Assembly (NCBI RefSeq): GCF_016863635.1
Contig: NZ_BOPG01000078.1
Location: 1 to 64,000, forward strand
Reading direction: 5' to 3'
From: Virgisporangium aurantiacum
GTDB lineage: Bacteria; Actinomycetota; Actinomycetes; Mycobacteriales; Micromonosporaceae
DNA length: 64,000 nt
This document shows positions 60,904-64,000 of the stretch, one piece after another. The notes under the pieces are model-generated. The model searched no databases. It saw nothing but the letters and a program-made list of their open reading frames with translations, and was not told where the DNA came from. Position 1 is the stretch's first letter. Each line of letters begins with the position of its first letter. The position numbers were made by a program, and so were the translations under genes.

Positions 60904-63900
60904 GCATCTCGGTGTCGATCCGGACGGCGGCCAGCGGCGACCTCGTCGAGCAGTCGGTCCAGTTCGGTGACGTCGGCGGTCCGGCCGAGCCGGCAGTACA
61001 GGTCCCTCGCCGACTCGAACGCTTTCCACGCCGCCCCCGGGTCGACGTCGACGTATGCCCGGCCGAGCGACGTCAGCGCCGCGGCCTCGTAGGAGAGCCA
61101 GCCGCGGGTGCGCCAGATGGCGACGGACTCCGACAGCCTGGCCACGGCGTCGCCCGCCCTGCCCTCGGCCAGGTCGATCTCGCCCAGCACGGCGAGCGCG
61201 TCGGCGGCGTGGTGGTCCATCCGGTACTCGCGGCTGATCGACAGTGCGTTCTCCGCTTCTCCGTGGGCCCTCGCGTCGCCCTGGGCCAGATGAATCCGGG
61301 CCAGGGTGATCAGGCTGAGCGCGCCGGTGTAGTCGTCGCCGAACCGACGCGAGATCGCCAGCGACTCGGTCAACAACCGTTCGCCGGCGGCCAGGTTGCC
61401 GAGTTCGCTGTGGCCGATGCCGAGGAACTGCAAGACGGTCGCCTCGTAGCGGCAGTTGCCCAGCCGCCGCGCCGCCGTCAGCGCGCTCATCAGCTCGCTG
61501 ATCGCCGCCTCGAGCTGCGCCTGCTCGCGACGCGCCACCGCGAGGGCCACGTGCGCGCGGGCCTGACCGCCGAGATGCCCCGACCGGTCGGCGAGCCGGA
61601 GCGCCCGCTCGGCGTACTGTATCGCCGCGGCCTGCTGCCCCTGGGCGGCAAGCGCCCACGATGCCATGACCGTGGCATCGGACATGCCGCGGAGGTCGCC
61701 GAGTCGGGTGAACATCTCCAGCAGCCGCGTCGAGCTCTCGTGCGCCTCGGCCATCGCCTCGCCGCCGTGGTGGCTCCTGACCCAGGTGCGCACGTCGATC
61801 AGCCCACGCAGCATGACGGCCTGGCCGCGCAGGTTTCCGGCCCGGCGGCACACCTCCATGACCCGGGCGTTGGTCGCCTCCCAATCGCTGTACATGCCAC
61901 GCAGGTCGAAGTACTTCTCCAGGCACCCGGCCAGATCGAAGGCGACCTCGTCGAGGCCGATGTCACTGGCCTGGCGTACCGCGGACACCAACGTCGCCCG
62001 CTCGGCGTCGAACCATGCCAGCGGATCGAGGTGCAGCACCTCGACACGCTGCCAGTCGATCACCGGGCGCGGGGCCGAACCGCTGATCGACGCGTAGCAC
62101 GGGCCGGGTATCCGTTCCGCGATCCGCTCCGCGACGGCGAGCCAGGCGCCGAAGCCACGCGTCAGCACGCCGGCCAACTCCTCCGCGCCGTGCTCGATTT
62201 CGGCCCGTTCCCGCGCGTACAGCCGGACGAGATCGTGGAACCGGTACCGGAACTGGCCGGCGCCGTCCTGGCTGGTCATGAGCAACTGGGCGTCCACAAG
62301 GGATTCGACGTGGCGGCCGGCCTCCTCGACGGTGGTGTCCAGCACGGCCGCGGCCAGCAGGACGGTGAAGTCGGGCACGGCGAACATGCCGAGCCGGCCG
62401 AACAGCCGTCGGGCGTCCGGGTCGAGCCCGTCCCGGCTGAGTGCCAGGGAGGCGCGGACCTCCAGGTCGCCGGCCGTCAGGTGGTCCAGCCGGTGCCACT
62501 GGTCACCGAGGCGCTGGACCAGATCCGACGGGCGCCAGGCGGCCCGGCTGGCCAGGCGTGCCCCGGCGATACGCACCGCGAGCGGCAACCGCCCGCACAG
62601 TCGAACGATCTCGACCGCCGCGGCGGGCTGCCGGGCGATCCTGTCGTCGGCGACGACCGACGCCAGCAGCCGTACCGCGTCGGCGTCGGACAGCACATCC
62701 AGGTCGAGCCAGCGGGCGCCCTCCACGCCGGTGAGCCGGCGCCGGCTGGTCACGAGCACGGCGCAGGTGGGTGAGCCCGGCAGGAGCGGCCTCACCTGCT
62801 GCTCCGACGCGGCATTGTCGAGGACGATCAGGACCCGCCGCCCGGCCAGCCGGCTGCGGTAGAGCGCCGACCGCTCCGCGAGGTCCGCGGGAATGGCGCG
62901 CCAGTCGACGCCGAACGCGCGGAGGAACCGGGCCAGGACCTCCGCGGGATCCAGCGACGAGTGTTCCGCGCCATGGAGGTTCACGTGGAGCTGGCCGTCG
63001 GGGTAGGACGCGGCCAGCCGATGGGCGATGTGGACGGCCAGCGCGGTCTTGCCGACGCCCGCCATGCCCGCGATGCCCGCCACCATCAGCACGTGCGGCG
63101 GGTCGTCGGTTCCCCGGTCCAGCAGCCCCGTCAACGTCCGCAGGTGCTCGGCGCGGCCGGTGAAGTCGGGGATGTCCGGTGGAAGAAGGGCCGGGCCGAG
63201 AGCGGCCACCGGTGCGACGCCGGTCGGCGGCAGGGAGGTCCGGCCCGGCGACCCGACCAGGTCGTCGGCCCGGATCTGGCGGTGCAGCGTGCGTAGGTAC
63301 GGACTGGGCCGGGTACCGAACTCCGCGTCGAGCACGTCGCTGAGCCGGTTGTAGACCGCGAGCGCCTCCGGCCGCCGTCCCGCCCGGTGCAACGCCTGGA
63401 TGTACAGGCCGTTGATGCGCTCACGGAACGGGTGTTGGGCAACCGCAAGGGCCAGCTCCGCTGTCATCTCGGCATGGCGGCCGAGATACAGGCGCGCCTC
63501 CGCCTGGTCTTCGACGGCGGCCAGCCGCGACTCCTCCAGCCGCGTGGTGAAGGGCACCAACCACTCCTGCTGCCCGAGCCCTTCCATCGCCGGGCCCCGC
63601 CACAACCCGAGCGCCCGGGTCAGAACGTCGGCCGCCGCCTCGTGCCGGGCCTCCGCCAACGCCTGCCGGCCCTCGACGACCAGGGCGTCGAAAACACCGA
63701 CATCGCTCTCGTCGGGCCGCACGTCGAGCACGTAGCCGCCGGCGACCGACCGGGGCCGGACGCTGTCGGCGGGTGCGGCCCGCGCCAGGGCGGTCCGCAG
63801 CGCCGACATGTATGAATGGAGGTTGGCGCGGGCGGAGGCCGGCGGCCGATCGCCCCACAGCGCGTCGACTATCTCGTCGGTGCCCACGACGGTGCCCGCC

Positions 63901-64000
63901 CGCAGGAGCAGAAACGCAAGCAGGGACCGCTGTTTACGGCGTGGCAGCGCGACCGGCAGCCCGGCGCGATCGCGCATCTCGAAGGGACCGAGCAAGCGGA
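60900..64000 (-). CDS. AfsR/SARP-family regulator (5' end beyond window)
   Basis: At least 1031 residues; the frame is open through the right edge, and the first visible residues (LLGPFEMRDRAGLPVAL) are normally preceded by a few more, so the start lies outside. Order: OmpR-like winged helix (about 1-95, RKQRSLLAFLLLRAG, NLHSYMSALRTAL), bacterial transcriptional activator (BTAD) domain (about 100-245), NB-ARC (Walker A GIAGMAGVGKTALAV near 310, VLIVLDNAASEQQV, CGRLPLAVRIAG) and C-terminal TPRs (ATVLQFLGIGHSELGNLAAG). Such proteins activate secondary metabolism or developmental genes; targets are often adjacent, here beyond the edge. Confidence 0.9.
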   Translation of the reverse strand, partial: RLLGPFEMRDRAGLPVALPRRKQRSLLAFLLLRAGTVVGTDEIVDALWGDRPPASARANLHSYMSALRTALARAAPADSVRPRSVAGGYVLDVRPDESDVGVFDALVVEGRQALAEARHEAAADVLTRALGLWRGPAMEGLGQQEWLVPFTTRLEESRLAAVEDQAEARLYLGRHAEMTAELALAVAQHPFRERINGLYIQALHRAGRRPEALAVYNRLSDVLDAEFGTRPSPYLRTLHRQIRADDLVGSPGRTSLPPTGVAPVAALGPALLPPDIPDFTGRAEHLRTLTGLLDRGTDDPPHVLMVAGIAGMAGVGKTALAVHIAHRLAASYPDGQLHVNLHGAEHSSLDPAEVLARFLRAFGVDWRAIPADLAERSALYRSRLAGRRVLIVLDNAASEQQVRPLLPGSPTCAVLVTSRRRLTGVEGARWLDLDVLSDADAVRLLASVVADDRIARQPAAAVEIVRLCGRLPLAVRIAGARLASRAAWRPSDLVQRLGDQWHRLDHLTAGDLEVRASLALSRDGLDPDARRLFGRLGMFAVPDFTVLLAAAVLDTTVEEAGRHVESLVDAQLLMTSQDGAGQFRYRFHDLVRLYARERAEIEHGAEELAGVLTRGFGAWLAVAERIAERIPGPCYASISGSAPRPVIDWQRVEVLHLDPLAWFDAERATLVSAVRQASDIGLDEVAFDLAGCLEKYFDLRGMYSDWEATNARVMEVCRRAGNLRGQAVMLRGLIDVRTWVRSHHGGEAMAEAHESSTRLLEMFTRLGDLRGMSDATVMASWALAAQGQQAAAIQYAERALRLADRSGHLGGQARAHVALAVARREQAQLEAAISELMSALTAARRLGNCRYEATVLQFLGIGHSELGNLAAGERLLTESLAISRRFGDDYTGALSLITLARIHLAQGDARAHGEAENALSISREYRMDHHAADALAVLGEIDLAEGRAGDAVARLSESVAIWRTRGWLSYEAAALTSLGRAYVDVDPGAAWKAFESARDLYCRLGRTADVTELDRLLDEVAAGRRPDRHRDA

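Noticed and set aside
1..64000. tRNA or rRNA genes, insertion sequences, attachment sites
   Set aside because: I looked through the gaps for T-loop GGTTCRA patterns, transposase motifs and flanking inverted repeats and saw none. A tRNAscan run would settle the tRNA question.

Overview
This window is GC-rich, almost gap-free DNA with many GTG starts and 1-4 bp gene overlaps. It comes from a filamentous-type actinobacterium. An AfsR/SARP regulator, STAND regulators, a Streptomyces-style type VII secretion locus and CUT1 sugar importers all fit that. Micromonosporaceae (Actinoplanes, Dactylosporangium, Micromonospora relatives) is my best guess, but this is inference and no taxonomic marker gene is present.

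Region 1 (1-20.5 kb) handles galactoside or plant-polysaccharide use. It holds the tail of a secreted protein, a ricin-B lectin, a Tat-exported GH95 enzyme and a GH27 alpha-galactosidase. A tightly coupled minus-strand operon follows: SDR dehydrogenase, GntR/FCD regulator, D-galactonate dehydratase, mutarotase-like protein, KDPG(al)-type aldolase and PfkB sugar-acid kinase. It reads as an oxidative De Ley-Doudoroff galactose route. A divergent plus-strand operon carries an ABC importer (binding protein and two permeases, no ATPase) and a cytosolic GH36 alpha-galactosidase. A second importer on the minus strand brings its own ATPase; one of its permeases has a large extracellular insert with an SdrD-B-like domain.

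Region 2 (20.9-52.4 kb) is a type VII secretion (ESX-like) island. A HemD-winged-helix fusion regulator sits at its left edge. A minus-strand four-gene unit (39.5 to 22.1 kb) encodes a 3837-residue protein, two poorly characterised proteins and a beta-helix/double-AAA ATPase. The giant protein has a WXG100-like N-terminus, an intact Cys-His-Asp Tox-PL triad and three OTU-like modules that lack the catalytic Cys. The divergent plus-strand operon is eccC-eccD-eccB, two WXG100-class proteins, a PPE-like Gly-rich protein and small helical or YbaB-like partners, closed by a strong hairpin. On the opposite strand, downstream of an ECF sigma factor, is a mycosin that has lost its catalytic His and Ser. 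No eccE is visible.

Region 3 (52.4-64 kb) is regulatory: an alpha/beta hydrolase, three large STAND (NB-ARC/TPR) regulators, a CooC/MinD-type ATPase preceded by twin 15-bp palindromes, a decayed SDR pseudogene, a small membrane protein and a 96-bp TPR gene remnant facing its homologue. The AfsR-like gene runs off the right edge.

The most unusual material is the type VII island. Several members keep enzyme folds without catalytic residues (mycosin, OTU-like modules, ART-like protein), while the Tox-PL domain looks active. A palindrome, TCCACWGTGGA, recurs seven times and only inside 21.9-43.6 kb.
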